A stretch of 64,000 nucleotides of DNA from NCBI RefSeq assembly GCF_040954645.1, contig NC_092812.1, forward strand, positions 2,852,001 through 2,916,000, in the 5' to 3' direction. The translations under genes were made by a program, and so were the position numbers. Positions within the stretch are counted from its first letter, which is position 1; every line of letters begins with the position of its first letter. The stretch is from Diabrotica undecimpunctata (lineage: Eukaryota > Arthropoda > Insecta > Coleoptera > Chrysomelidae). The notes beneath the pieces were generated by a model that ran no database searches, was not told where the DNA came from, and saw only the letters and a list, made by a program, of their open reading frames with translations. This document shows positions 31,650 through 44,544 of the stretch, in pieces.

Positions 31650-32030
31650 AAGAAAAAGGTGTATAATATGTACAAATACCAATTTGTACCTAAGGCTTGG
31701 AGACAGTAGCCCTTACCAAAAAATCTGCTAAAAAATTAGAAACAACGCAAACAGCAATGGATCAAACTATGCTTGGAATATCACTGGGAGACAAGATTAG
31801 AAACACCGAGATAAGGTCACGTAGCCCGATATAATGACAACAGGTGGACACGGAGAATTCTAGAATGGAGACCAAGGACGACAACCAGAAGCATGCGAAG
31901 ACCTCAAAAAAGATCGGTAGATGACATAAGAACAGTTGCAGGTAAACAGTAGATTAGATTGGCGCACGATAGATTAATTGGGAAAGACCTACATTCAGGA
32001 GTGGATGGAAAACGGTTGACAAAGTGAGAG
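31650..32030 (+). pseudogene. LINE C-terminal fragment inserted in the PLE-2 arm
   Basis: Plus strand: KKLETTQTAMDQTMLGISLG, DKIRNTEIR, RWTRRILEWRPRTTTRSMRR and PQKRSVDDIRTVAGKQ, the C-terminal tail of a widespread insect LINE. It has a stop in the tail. It lies between two halves of terminal-repeat sequence (GGTGAAAAATT occurs on both sides), so it is a later insertion. Confidence 0.7.
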
Positions 32031-32456
32031 GTGAAAAATTCTTTTAATAATTTAATTTTATCAGAATCATTTATATTGACAATTCAGACATACATTATAT
32101 ATTTTAAAGTATACGATTTTAAAATGATATTGCCAATATTGTTGAGTTGCGTTCCAGGGACGACTTTACTTTTAAGATAGATCATTCGATTACATGAAAT
32201 CAACTTTAACTTCAGAATATCCGTCAGAAAAATTATAGCATGTAATTTTTCTTTAAAGAGACAAACACATGTCATAATGACAGTAAAAATCTCCTGTTAG
32301 TGATTCCATAGTAAATTATGAGAGAAAAACCAGGAAAAAAACCTCATAGTACTATCCCGACATGGTAAGTATTTGGTCGTGCAATTAGTTTACTTTCAAT
32401 AAATACCACATTCTGATTTTATATGTTTCTTATTTTAAAGACATAAATGATATATC

Positions 32457-33600
32457 CTCTATAATGTTACTGACTTAGTAATACAATAATAAAATGCAAT
32501 TCTTTCTCCTTTCTTGTCCATTGTTAGGTTTGGTTTTAGACAAAATGTGTTTGTTGTTTTGAATGTTGTTGAAATTTTGAATTTATTACCTATTCTTTTA
32601 AGTTTTTCTGATAATCCTTTTATGTATGGTATTGTTATTTGCCTCGTATTATTCCTTGAGTATGCTGTAGGATCTTGTTCTAAGTTGTTCTGTTCTGTTC
32701 GGTCGATTGTTGAAAATTCCTTATTTATAAACGATAAAGGATAATCATTTTTTAATAAAACAGATGTTAACAAATGTTTTTCCTCCAAGAACGAATTTTC
32801 GTTAGAACAAGCAATTTTGGCTCTATCGTATAAGGATTTAATGATTCCCTTTTTAATAGTAATATTGTGATTTGATTTGAAATTTAAACATCTGTTTATT
32901 CTTGTTCTAGTTGCCAATGTATTATCACTCTCAAATTTTGTCTTGACGATATTTAAAATCTTATCCAATGGCACATTCGTAAATAAACTATTTATGCCAA
33001 AACTTACCAAAGTATTATTTGCATTAAATTCAATGTTTGATTATTTATTTAAAAAATGTTGTCTATTTTTTATAAATGTGTAATTTTGATTTGCAAAAGG
33101 TTGTGTAATATTTAATAAAAATTTTGATAGTTCACTACGAGGAGAATTCATGGTACTACAAGTGGGTCAAAGTGGTATATTCATTTTATGAACTTTCGGT
33201 ACTCCATAAAAATTAGGGGTCTTACAGTAATGAGATGTAATTAATCTTCTCTGATATCTTGTTAAACAATATTTAAACTTGAATCAAGTTCTATATATAT
33301 TCTGTTTTCCAAAGGCTTTGTTGGATCCTTTGTTAATTTTGTATAAAGTCCGTTTATTATTAGATCTTTAATTTTGTTTTCATATTGAATTTTATCCATT
33401 ATCACAGATGCATTCCCCTTGTCTGCTGGTAGGATGATTATGAAGTCGTCATTTTTTAAATTTCTTATAGCCTTTAGTTCTTCTTTGCTTTTGTTTTGTT
33501 TTGTTCAATTTTGTTCAGTTCAGTTTTGTTCAATTTTAATATACTTTTCCAATTCAAGTTTACATACTACTCTGTATTCTTGCTTTTCGTGGAAAACATA
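32457..33600 (-). pseudogene. PLE-2 reverse transcriptase, degenerate
   Basis: Minus strand, N to [21 protein letters not shown] and [12 protein letters not shown] (33490-33380), then THYCKTPNFYGVPKVHK (33240-33180), the motif before the palm that marks Penelope-like RTs, then LVSFGINSLFTNVPLDKILN (33010-32950; the Asp of the usual FDVTSLF is lost), GIIKSLYDRAKIACSNENSF, TIPYIKGLSEKLKRIGNKFK and CLKPNLTMDKKGE. The segment with the YVDD catalytic box is deleted between the SLFTNVP region and the C-terminal part. The N-terminal end runs into the (TA)n tract at 33609-33810. Confidence 0.8.
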
Positions 33601-33604
33601 TATT

Positions 33605-34166
<562 letters not shown>

Positions 34167-34259
34167 GCCCCCCCCCCCCCTTGGAGAAGAAATTTTAAAA
34201 ACAAAAATTGAACGTTCACTAAATTTTTTTTTTCAATACTAGAGTAAGTTTACTTAATG

Positions 34260-35230
34260 ATATGAAAGAAGTTTGATTCTGTTTTCCTATGCCCAGTACC
34301 AATTTCATAAATTGAATTGGAAATCTTCTTTAATCTTTTGTATGGTCCAATCCTTAATTCGTCTAACTTCTTTCTATTTGGGCGGTTACCGTTCTCCACA
34401 TATACTAAATCCCCAATGTTCAAATCAATTTTCTTCCTATGTAGATCGAACTGCTTTTTATTATAATCATGTGATTTTTTGTATTTTCCAAGGCAATTGT
34501 TCTATCTAGTTCGAAATCAGCATGTGTGACTTTAGATGTTATTTCATGTGACAGGATGCTTATACTTTCTCCTTCTATTAAATATTTTGGTGCAAATTTT
34601 GTGATGGTAGTATGTTCATTTTCATTATATTTCTCTACACATTTTTGAGCAACTGTTGCCCATGCTGTTTTCTTGCCACCTTCATTTATTTCGCATCTAA
34701 TTCTATTAACCGATGTTTGGTTTAATATTTCATTGATACCGTTTGAAAATGGTGCATCAACAGCAGTAAATATCATTTTGATGTTATTGATCTGTAGGAA
34801 ATCTTTGAATTCTTTTTAGTTGATGCCAGGATATTGATCAGTCTTAACAGTTTTAACTTTGTGATCTTGTGTTACCATTTGAATTATCTTTATGAAGTCA
34901 TCAGAGTTTTGTGTGTTTGATGTCAAACAATAGGCATATCTTGAGAAATGGTCTACTAAGAGATGAAGATATTTTTTTGTTGAATGAGATCCTCCAAAAC
35001 CAAGAATGGTGTCATTCGAGACAATTTCAAATGGATATGTAGCTGGTCCTAATTGTGACATTAAACCATAGTTTACTTCTTGATTTATTTTTAATGTAGA
35101 TATCACAGTTATCACATATTTTCTTAATGTTAGTAGTCATATTGTTGGCTGTATAAAATGGTGATATTTTATTTAACATCTGGTTTGTTTCTAAGTGACA
35201 GTAAGTATTGTGTATATTTTTTATCAATGT
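34260..35230 (-). pseudogene. Gyp-3 integrase
   Basis: Minus-strand frames: NIHNTYCHLETNQMLNKISP and KKICDNCDIYIKN (zinc region), SNDTILGFGGSHSTKKYLHL and LVDHFSRYAYCLTSNTQNSD (first catalytic Asp region), KTDQYPGIN followed by a stop (second Asp), then FTAVDAPFSNGINEILNQTS (the E of NEILNQ as third catalytic residue) and the C-terminus GDLVYVENGNRPNRKKLDEL. Two frame breaks (near 35050 and 34816) and a stop interrupt it. Confidence 0.75.
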
Positions 35231-35389
35231 ACAATGCTAACTGTACATTTATCAATGCTTAAAGCTTCAGATAAAATAATTTTTTCTTTTCATATCATAT
35301 CATTCTTGAAATTGTATTGAGTTTTATTATTTTGTAGATCAATATTTGAGAGTTGGTCAATTTTAATATCTTCCAGGTTGATCAGGTTT

Positions 35390-35792
35390 ACTACTTTTAA
35401 TACTTCATCTGTATTTTCTTGAGATTAAGCAGAAACTGGATTTCTGCTTAAACAGTCTGCTTCCTGGTTATATTTTCCTGGATTATACTTAACTTTAAAA
35501 TTATATTGAGATAAGTAAAATATCAAGTCTTCCAATTCTTCATCTGTTCTTCATTCTGTTCATCTAGCTTTTATGTTTAAATTTTCTAAAGGTTTGTGAT
35601 CTGAATATGCCATAAACTCTTCTCCAATGAGCAGATGTTGTCAATATTTTATAGCGTTATCGCTAGACATTCTAAATATATTGCCCTCTTTTTCTTTTGA
35701 TTTTCCATTAATTTTTTTGAAAAATATGCACTGGCTTGCTACATCCGTTTTCATCAAGTTTTAATATAGCTCCTACTCCTTTTATGCTGGCA

Positions 35793-35796
<4 letters not shown>
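35390..35796 (-). pseudogene. Gyp-3 RNase H, 3' half
   Basis: Immediately after the TA tract: [20 protein letters not shown], then, after frame breaks, EFMAYSDHKPLENLNIKAR-like codons and, around 35500, KVKYNPGKYNQEADCLSRNP. These are the RNase H motifs and the linker before integrase. The front half continues at 46131. Confidence 0.7.

Positions 35797-35877
<81 letters not shown>
35797..35877 (+). repeat. (TA)n tract between Gyp-3 RNase H and PLE-3
   Basis: About 80 bp of TA repeat joined on the left to the codons of TDASIKG and on the right to the PLE-3 terminal repeat. Confidence 0.95.
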
Positions 35878-35882
<5 letters not shown>

Positions 35883-36139
35883 TATAACTGTTTTGGATGG
35901 GTTGGAGTCAATAAAAGGGCTATTGGTTAACTATTTTTTTATTCTCGAGCTTTCAATTGTGTTTACAATTATTATCAAGAGCTAAAAAAGACAAAATACT
36001 TACAAGGTTGAACTAAAAAGAAAAAACATTTTTTGTTAACTTACCAAATAAAAATTAGTTTGGTAAGTAAAAATTACTGCTACATCTTCAAAATATTTAA
36101 TACAAAAATGTTTTAATCTAATAAATGTTTCTCCGAAGA
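35878..36139 (-). repeat. PLE-3 left terminal repeat
   Basis: Pairs with 37926-38193 in inverted orientation, from AACTGTTTTGGATGGGTTGG to ATGTTTCTCCGAAGA. It contains a hammerhead-like stretch (35943-35982). Confidence 0.9.
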
Positions 36140-36429
36140 TTTTTATAATTTTGAAAACATTTTTTTAATATAAAAATAATTGAATTTATAAATAAGTTCA
36201 AATAGCAACCAATTACAAATAGCCTCAATGTCATAAATGCCAACATAAAATTTTTATTTTTGACAATTATATTGCCAAAAGTAAAATTTCGTTTAAACAT
36301 TCTTTTTTGTTTAGTAACAAAAAGAAGAAGATTTATTCACCGTTGACAGATGTCTGAAAGAATGTGACAGATATATGGAGAATTAAATATGACATTTTAC
36401 AAGTTTTATATATAAGTCATAAAGAAAGA

Positions 36430-36956
36430 ATATAATTATAAATTTTGCTTAAATTTTGAATTTCTGATCTTTTGTTTAAACAAAAAAGTCCTTTTAAATT
36501 TATTACTTTCACTAAATAAAATTTTAATGTTATCAAAATCCATAATACGGTCTTTATCGATTACATGTTCTGCCAAAGCACAAGATGGTTTTTAATTCTG
36601 CAATCACTTTTGTGAGAAATAATGCGATTTGAAAGATTTCTTCCGGTCTCACCAACATATTCAGCCTCACACTGAGTACAACTAATGCTGTATACTAAAT
36701 TCGTTTTTTCAAATTTGTCTATAGGATATTTAGTTTTAGAATATAAAGATGAAATAGTTTTGATGTTCTTTGTTGCTATTTTTATATTGTCAATAACCTT
36801 TAGTGTTTGTATTAATTTAGGTGTTAATGATGGTATAAAAGGTAGTGAATGATAATAGATGTTCTGATTGTTAGATACAATGTTTTGAGATTGAGCAAAA
36901 AATGGTGTTAAATTATTTATATTACCAATATTAGAAAAAAGCATCCTATGTAGCAT
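36430..36956 (-). pseudogene. PLE-3 GIY-YIG endonuclease domain
   Basis: Reads DKFEKTNLVYSISCTQCEAE then YVGETGRNLSNRIISHKSDC, the CxxC plus YVGETGR form of the GIY-YIG fold found at the C-terminus of Penelope-like Pol. A one-base shift after RIKN moves the rest to another frame: KPSCALAEHVIDKDRIMDFD followed by NIKILFSESNKFKRT. Without the shift the domain is essentially complete. It lies just downstream of the RT, as expected. Confidence 0.85.
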
Positions 36957-37036
36957 ATCTGGAGGATAAGAGTTTTCAATTAGAATATTTTTTATTAATT
37001 GAAGATCTTCTTGTAGATAATCTGGATGAGAAAGTT

Positions 37037-37918
37037 TTAAACACGTTCTTTTAATCCTGTTATAAGGTTCATTTTCATCTTATTTGGATGGTGAGAGTAA
37101 TAGCTTATAAATCTATTACTACATATGGGTTTTCTGAACCATCTGGTTTTCAACATACTGTCTGTATTTCTTACAATTCTCATGTCAAGGAATGGTAGAG
37201 TATTATCTACCTCTTCCTCAACTGTAAATTGTATATGTTGATTATGACTGTTGAAAATGTTGACTGTTTCATGAATTTTGTGTTTAGGAAGTGCCAAAAC
37301 TAAATCATCTACATATCTCTTAATAAAAGGAATGAAAAAAGTGCAATTACTGATACAATCACTGATAAGATTATCCATGACATAGCTACTTAGAATGGGT
37401 GAAAGACTAGATCCCATAGGACTACCAAAAATTTGTTTATAAAATACACCATTAAATATAAAAATATTAGAATGAAAAACAAAGTTGATAAGTGTTTTGA
37501 AATGTAATAAGTCAATATTAGTGTGTTGTGAAATCTCATTCCAATGTTTTTCAACACTACTTATGATTAAATCTAAAGGCAAATTAGTAAAAAGAGATGT
37601 TACATCAAAACTAACTAAAACATAATTTTGTGGTAATTGGAAATTATTAATGAAAGAACTAAAATCAAATGAATCTTTAATGTAAAAATTGTTGTTTAAA
37701 TTATAAGCATTAGTTAAGATGTCAGTGAGGAGCTGTGCTATTGGTCCATTAGGAGGGCATAAAGATGAAACAATTGGTCTCATAGATAAAGTTGGTTTAT
37801 GTATTTTTGGCAGAGCATAAAACCGTGGAGCAATAGAATTATAAATTTTGAGCTCTTTTGCTTATTTATTATCAATAAATTTCTTTATGTTTAATTTAGA
37901 TAACATTATATTTCTTTA
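37037..37918 (-). pseudogene. PLE-3 reverse transcriptase
   Basis: From about 37900: LKIYNSIAPRFYALPKIHKP (diagnostic Penelope motif), TLSMRPIVSSLCPPNGPIAQ, VLVSFDVTSLFTNLPLDLII (first palm Asp), KQIFGSPMGSSLSPILSSYV, FIKRYVDDLVLALPK (catalytic YVDD), EEEVDNTLPFLDMRIVRN and YYSHHPNKMKMNLITGLKER. The palm is intact over 248 codons (37783-37037). A stop (after FIDNK) lies near the N-terminal edge, where the inverted arm begins, and the frame ends before the endonuclease domain. Penelope RTs copy element RNA at a nicked target. Confidence 0.9.
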
Positions 37919-37925
37919 ATGTATT

Positions 37926-38193
37926 TCTTCGGAGAAACATTTATTAGATTAAAACATTTTTGTATTAAATATTTTGAAGATGTAGCAGTAATTTTTACTT
38001 ACCAAACTAATTTTTATTTTTATTTGGTAAGTTAACAAAAATTGTTTTTTCTTTTTAGTTCAACCTTGTAAGCATTTTGTCTTTTTTAGCTCTTGATAAT
38101 AATTGTAAACTCAATTGAAAGCTCGAGAATAAAAAAATAGTTAACCAATAGCCCTTTTATTGACTCCAACCCATCCAAAACAGTTATATATTT
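37926..38193 (+). repeat. PLE-3 right terminal repeat
   Basis: Inverted copy of the left arm with a few small differences. It contains the hammerhead-like stretch at 38086-38130: CTTGATAA, ATTG-TAAACT-CAAT hairpin, GAAA, GCTCGAG. Confidence 0.9.
38086..38130 (+). ncRNA. Hammerhead-like fold, PLE-3 right arm
   Basis: TTGATAA core, AATTG/CAATT stem II, GAAA core, CTCGAG palindrome as short stem III. The outer stem (TTTTTTAGCTC with GAGAATAAAAAA) pairs imperfectly. Mirror copy at 35943-35982 on the minus strand. Confidence 0.4.
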
Positions 38194-38238
38194 GTTCCAA
38201 ACGAGTCACAAGTACTTCTTTTTTCTTATTCTTTATAA

Positions 38239-39506
38239 TGTGGTAGATATATTTAAGTGAGCCATGTGCATAGGCAACCAACTATACATGTGAGTGATAG
38301 ACAGATATACATACTCTCCAAGTGACATTTTAGGAAATAATTGGGAATATAAAGTGGGGTTATAATAATAATGTTAGTTTAAAATGTTTAATTTATACAT
38401 ATTTAATGATTTAAGTGTATATTCTAATCTGAAAAGCCTAAATGTCAACAAAATTATCAATAGAACATTAACGAATTCTCCAGAATGCAGAATTTGACCT
38501 TTGTTTATGTTGGAACATTCTGGAATAATGATTATGTCGGTGGATCGAACAGATACTTTTTTCGAGAACATCCATATAGAAGAAATAGAACTAAATCGAA
38601 CATGATTTCTTACCAGATGGTTCTGGAAGATTGAAAAGATATAAATACCCATGATTTGGATTCAAGATGGCCAGTTTATTATGAAAGTTAGTAGAAGATA
38701 GACTCATTTAGTTAGTGAAGTCAATTGTTCAGAATTTTCAAGTCAGGCAGTTTAGTAAGAAATATGAAAGTTAGTTGGAGTCAGTCAATCAGTTACCAAT
38801 AGTCCAATTGTTTAATATAGTGAGTTAAATGAAGATTAAAAATTATGCATATATTTTAATGCACATTTATAATTATACACAAATAATTATTGAAGATTAA
38901 AAAAGTATATTAGAAGAATATTGGAAGAAATTAAAATTATATTATGATTGGAGATTAGTATAAATCAACTTATAATAATTGGATATTGGAATATTGAAAA
39001 GAAGAATAAATATAAATGCTGTTTTGCTGGTTTGCTTGGTGGTTTATAAATGCTGGTGAAGAAAAATTTATCTTAAATTGGTAGAAGCTGATAATTGGAA
39101 AAAGTAATTTCACAAAAACAAGGATAACCGAAGTACGAAGACATTCAGTGGTGATTAGAATCTATATAGTGGAAAACAGCTCATTTAGGCATTCAGTGAA
39201 AGAAAGGTACAAAATTTTGTTAATATTATTTAGTTAGTGTCATAACAATTTCAATTTTAAAGATAGTTTGTTTAAATTTTACATTGTCTATAGAATTTAA
39301 TTAGTTTTATAAGAATATCAATTTAAAGATAGTTTATTTTAAATTTACATTGGCTAGGTTAGATATATATGTGTGTTTCATAATAGTTATAATAAAGATA
39401 ATTTAAAAAAGTACTTACAAACTAATTCTTTGAGAACCGCGATAAAAACCCTATATTATTAAAAATACTCATTGCTCATCATTCAAACAAACAATACATC
39501 ATAACA
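38239..39506 (+). repeat. Gyp-4 5' LTR (1268 bp)
   Basis: TGTGGTAGATATATTTAAG to CATCATAACA. It contains a reading frame fragment (MLFCWFAWWF-like near 39010-39200) that is also in the 3' LTR; not a gene. Confidence 0.9.
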
Positions 39507-39649
39507 ATTTGGCGCTCAACGTGGGGCTCTCTATTTAAAAGAATTAGTTTGGGAAGATAAGTGCTCTCATATAATTAAATTAATTATCAGTAGAAAGAAA
39601 AAATTATAGATTTTATTTTTAATTATATTTGAACAAGTAAAGTCTCAAA

Positions 39650-41248
39650 ATGTCTCAAGGAAAGAAAGGTACAAGAAGCAAAAAGAATGAAGAAGATGTG
39701 GAAGTAGAAACACAACCTATACAAGAGGAGAGTTTAGTTCAAGCTCCACAAGATACTGCAGAAATGAATCCAGAAAGAGAGGAAAATGTCAATATGGCAG
39801 CTTTGATGTCATTAATGATGCAGATGAACAAGACAATAGAAGAGAATACGAAAAAAATGGAAGAGAATTCAAAAGAAGTCAAAGAAGACATGAAAAAAAT
39901 GGAACAAAAATTGGAAGAGAATTATAGAAAATGAAAAAAGAAAATAGAAGATAATAATAATAAAATTGTAAAACAAATGGATAAAAAACTTGAAGCTGCA
40001 GAGAAGAAAGTAGCAAATGAAATAAAAAATATACAGCATGACTACAAGAAAAGGATAAAAAATGAGAGGACAGAAGTAAAGAGGATTATTCAAGATAATA
40101 AGATAGATATAGAACAGAAAATAGAGTTGCAGAAATGTAACTTAGAAGTAAAAATTAACGAAGACAGAAGAAACACAGAAGAAAAATTAGACGATATACA
40201 ACAAAATATCCAAATAAATAATGATCAAATAAGAAATGTGGAACAGAGAATAGATGATATTTCACAAATGAGAGACATAGGGAGACCTTACTTAAATTTA
40301 ACAAATGAGACTGGGATTAAATTCACTGGTAATATAAAAAATTTGCATCCTAGAGTATACATAAATAGTTTAAAACATAAATTAAGATTTTTGAATAATA
40401 TTAATGATATAAAAGATTATATTAGAATGACATTAAATGACAATGCAGCAACTTGGTTTGCTAGTATTGAAAATGATTTAGATAATTTTCAAACATTTGA
40501 AAATAAATTTTTAAATTATTTTTGGGATGAACTAGAGCAAGCTAAGTTTAGAGAAATTCTATATTTTGGAAAGTATAATCAAAATTTAAAATCAAATATG
40601 GTAGATTATGCATTGAAACTGATAACAGTTGCAAAATATTTAGAACCACCACTTAGAGAGGATGAAACGGTCTTAAATGTATTTAGACATTTTGATGCTG
40701 ATGTTGTGCAAACAGTAACTGTACAAAATATTCAAACAATAGAGAGTTTTATTAATTTTATTCAAAGAATACAAAGAGGTAATATGACAAGTAATAATAA
40801 TAACAATAAAAAAAACAATAATAACTTTCAATATAATAAAAATGATAATCAACAATATAGACAATCATATAACAATAATACTAGGTATGGTGATAGTTTA
40901 CAAAATTTTAATAATAATAACAGTAATCAAAATAGACAGAACTTTAATAACAATACTAGTTATAATAGACAAAATTTTAATAATAATACTAATTATAATA
41001 GACAACATTTTAATAACAGTACTAATAATAATAGACAAGATTTTAACAATAGAAGAAATACAGAGCGACCTAACTATAACAGACAGGTAAAATGTGTTCG
41101 AAGGAATAGAAGCTGCGAAGACAGGGAACGAAGTAGTACAAGACAGGAAAATGTGAGTAGAAGTCATAGTAGGGAAAGACATAGTACATCAGATCCAAGT
41201 GGTCAGATACAATCTGACAATTCTAATAATCAAAATTTTGTTCAGTAA
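39650..41248 (+). pseudogene. Gyp-4 gag (one nonsense codon)
   Basis: A frame of 532 codons interrupted once by TGA at 39932-39934; the sequence on both sides is in the same frame. N-terminal: acidic, then a long coiled-coil with repeated KKMEEN/KKMEQKLEEN units. Middle: a capsid-like helical region (GIKFTGNIKNLHPRVYINSL, MTLNDNAATWFASIENDLDN, FLNYFWDELEQAKFREIL). C-terminal: an Asn-rich stretch (NNNNKKNNNNFQYNKNDNQQ) with repeated NRQNFNNN-type units and a final Arg/Ser-rich region. No CCHC zinc knuckle is visible. The role is particle assembly and RNA packaging. It ends in TAA at 41246-41248, overlapping the pol frame. Confidence 0.85.
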
Positions 41249-44200
41249 ACTTTCTGAATTACAAGTTAGGCCATTGCTATTATGAAAAACCTTCTGAATT
41301 TATTTCTCTAGATGAAGATAAAATTGTTGAATCTATTAATTTAATTTATATAAATGCTTTGGCCAACAATAAAATGATTAAAATTATGATAGATACTGGT
41401 TCAGAAAGTACGTTAGTCTCGGAGAATTTTATTTTTAATACATTAAAACTATCAGATATAATAAAGATTCCAAAAATTAAAATTGTTGGTGCAAATAATA
41501 AGAAGTTGGGTGAAATTGATAAACTAGCCAATTTTAAAATTAATATTCTTAATAAAGAAATTAATATGCAAGGATTTATTGTCAAGGATTTATGTGTTGA
41601 TATATTAATGGGAAATGATGAATTGGAAAAGAAGAAAGTAAAGATGGATTTTGAAGAAAAAATGGTAACTTTGGAAGGGCAAATAATTAAATTTATGCAG
41701 AAAGATGAGGTGGAAGAAGGAATAAGAGTTGATAGGATATTATTAAAAGAAAATAATGATGTTTATGAAGAAGAAATGTATTTTGATGATAGGGAAATGT
41801 CCCAAAAGAATGTAAAGAATAATTATTGTAGTGAATATTTAAGGAATGGAAATTTTAAGCAGATGGATGCCTACGAGGTGGAGTGCGTAAAATTGGAAGC
41901 AAGGAATAATGAGTACATAATGAAGAATAATGTTATTTGTCAAGAAGATATGATGAAAGTTTTAAATTGCCCTGAAGAATATAAATCAATAGTCATTTCC
42001 ATATTGCAGCAACACAAGGTACTTGTCAATAAAGAAAATAGAATTGCACAAAATTATATCCATAGTATAAAATTTAAAGAAGAAAAAGATTTTAAAACAA
42101 AATCATACCCAATACCATATAAATACAGAGAAGAAGTAAACAAAACAATTAATAATATGTTAGAAGATGGAATCATTGAGAAGGCAGACACACGTTTTAT
42201 AAATCCTATAGTAGTAGTACGTAAAAGATCAGGTGAAATCAGGTTATGTTTGGATGCAAGGAATATTAACAAGATTACTGAAAAGCAATTTGAAGCACCA
42301 ATGAGTATAGATGGAATACTAGGAAGAATTACAGGAATGTCATTTTTCACTAAAATCGATTTACAGCATAGCTTTTGGTTAATACCTATAGAAAGAAAAA
42401 GTAGACAGTATACAGGATTTCAGATAGATGGAGTAGTATATCAATTCAAAGTAGTACCATTTGGACTTCAATCATCTTGCAGTGCTTTATGTAGATGTCT
42501 TCATGATATTTTGGATCAATATGAACATTTTGTAATTCACTACATTGATGATATCTTAATTTTTTCTAAAACGGCTGAAGATCATGAGAAACACCTAAAA
42601 ATTATAATAAATAGATTAGACAAAGTTGGACTAAAAATAAATCAAGAAAAATGTACATTTTTTCAAAAAGAAGTAATATATCTAGGTTATAAACTTAACA
42701 CTAAGGGAATCGAAATGGATCCAGAACGGACACAAGTCATTCAGGAATATAAAACACCACACAATTTAAGAACTTTAAGAGGATTCATTGGAATAATTAA
42801 TTATTATAAAAGGATGATACCAGATCTAAGTATAAAAGAAATTCCATTACTTGAACTACTGAGAAAAGGTGTAAAATGGAGATGGGATCAGAGAAGAGAA
42901 CTAGCATTCCAAGAGATTAAAAACATTTTTCTGTCAAATTTGAAAATATACTATCCTGACTACACACAGCCATTCATATTAAGAACAGATGCATCAATAG
43001 AGAGATTATCAGGGGTATTATTACAAATACATGATGGGGTCGAATACCCAATACAATTCATTTCAAGAATCACAAAGCCACATAAAAAGGGTTACTCAGT
43101 TTCAGAATTAGAACTAGCAAGTATAATACACTGTGTCACAAAATTAAGATTTTATTTGTTGGGTAATGAATTTACAATAGAAACAGATCACCAAGCTTTA
43201 ACGTCTATATTAAATAACAAATATGGAAACAGTAGAATACATCGGTGGAGTCTAATACTTAGTGAATACTGCTTTGAAATCAAATACATTTCTGAAAAAT
43301 CCAATATAGTGGCAGATGCTTTATTAAGGTTAGAAAATACACCACAAAAAGGGCAGCGAACAATAAAAATTGGATTAAATCAATTAGTAGAAAGTACTGG
43401 ATTATATTCTAAAGAAGAAATTATAAGAGATCAGATAAATTTGAGTGAAAAACAAAAAGTCCTTAAGAAAGATGGAGTTTATTATAAAATAATAAATGGC
43501 ATAGAAGTATATGTAATAACTAGAACTTCAGCAAAGAAAATATTGAAAAATTTACATAACAATTATATGCATATTGGTTCAAGAAAGCTATGGATGCTAT
43601 TTAGGGACAATTATTTTGCAAAGAATGACATAAGTATAGCAAAAGAAATTACTACCCAATGCCCAATATGTCAACTAAACAAAGAAAAGAATTTCAAAAA
43701 CCAGAACACATATAAATCTAATGTTGTATATGAAAAACTAAATACAGTTTCCATGGATTTTATTTCAAATTTAGTTCTCAGTCCAACAGGAAAAAAGCAT
43801 ATACTAGTGATAGTTGATTTATATACAAAATTTATTAAACTATATCCCTGCTCCAGAACAAATGTTAAAACATTAAAATTATATATTAATCAATTTTTCG
43901 AAGAAATAGGACCATTTAGAAATTGCATAATAGATAATGCTACATATTTTAACAACCAAAAATTTCGGGCATTTTGTGAGAAAAAGGGAATCAACATTCA
44001 TTTTACAAGTATCAGACCTCCTCAGGCAAATCCTGCAGAAAGATATATTAAAGAAGTTATAAAATATTTAAGGATACTGTGCCAAAATCAACATGAAACT
44101 TGGTAGCAACATATACCACAAGTAGAATATTTTTTAAATAATACACATAATTTGAATACAGAGGAAGTACCAGAATATTTAATGTTTGGCCATATAGGAA

Positions 44201-44544
44201 ACAGAAAGTGGATTAGTGAATATAATCAGGATATGTTAGAACAAGTAATGCAGAAAGTGAATAACCGAATTAGGAGGAAAGCTGAAAAATATATCAGAAG
44301 ACAAAATCGAAATATAAAAAAACCAATCACATTTCAAAAAGGAGACCTAGTGTTAATTCGTTCACTTAGAAAAAGTAATGTTAAAGAAAATCGTTGTAAG
44401 AAATTACAACCAATGTTTGAAGGTCCATACAGAATTGAAAATCAGAATGGACTACATAGTTGTATGTTAATAGATGCAGAGAACAGACTAAGAGGCATGT
44501 TTCATATCAACGACATTTTTCAATATCATGAAGAGATTGAATAA
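41245..44544 (+). pseudogene. Gyp-4 pol: protease, RT, RNase H, integrase (one nonsense codon)
   Basis: An open frame of about 1100 codons with one TAG at 44104-44106; the first methionine is at 41359 but the frame is open to the end of gag, so frameshifting from gag is likely. Counting from that methionine: protease MIDTGSESTLV at 10-20; RT from about 235, with YIDDILIFSK near 395 and VIYLGYKLNTKGI near 437; RNase H RTDASIERLSGVLLQ near 541 and ETDHQALTSIL; integrase zinc region HNNYMHIGSRK and CPICQLNK near 735-775; catalytic core VSMDFISN near 800, IIDNATYFNNQ (D859) and PAERYIKEV (E894). After the TAG the C-terminal domain (FQKGDLVLIRSLRKSN, FEGPYRIENQNG) runs to 44544. The stop follows a Trp codon where a sibling has RWDRKVAEIE; a single change would account for it. 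Confidence 0.9.

Larger units (their letters stand above)
31490..32300 (-). repeat. PLE-2 left terminal repeat (interrupted)
   Basis: On the minus strand this shares with 51402-51845 CATGTGTTTGTCTCTTTAAA-type sequence, GTAATCGAATGA, ACGCAACTCAACAATATTGG, CGTCAATAAACTTAC and TATTCCCAT in the same order. It is broken by a + strand LINE piece at about 31650-32030. Confidence 0.7.
35878..38193 (-). mobile_element. PLE-3: Penelope-like element with inverted terminal repeats
   Basis: Inverted repeats of about 262-268 bp (35878-36139 and 37926-38193) enclose a leftward RT and GIY-YIG endonuclease. The right arm ends immediately upstream of the RT start, so the coding region is short at its N-terminus. 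About 45 bp of non-repeat tail follow the right arm before Gyp-4. It sits in the RNase H gene of Gyp-3. Frame breaks make it inactive. Confidence 0.85.
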
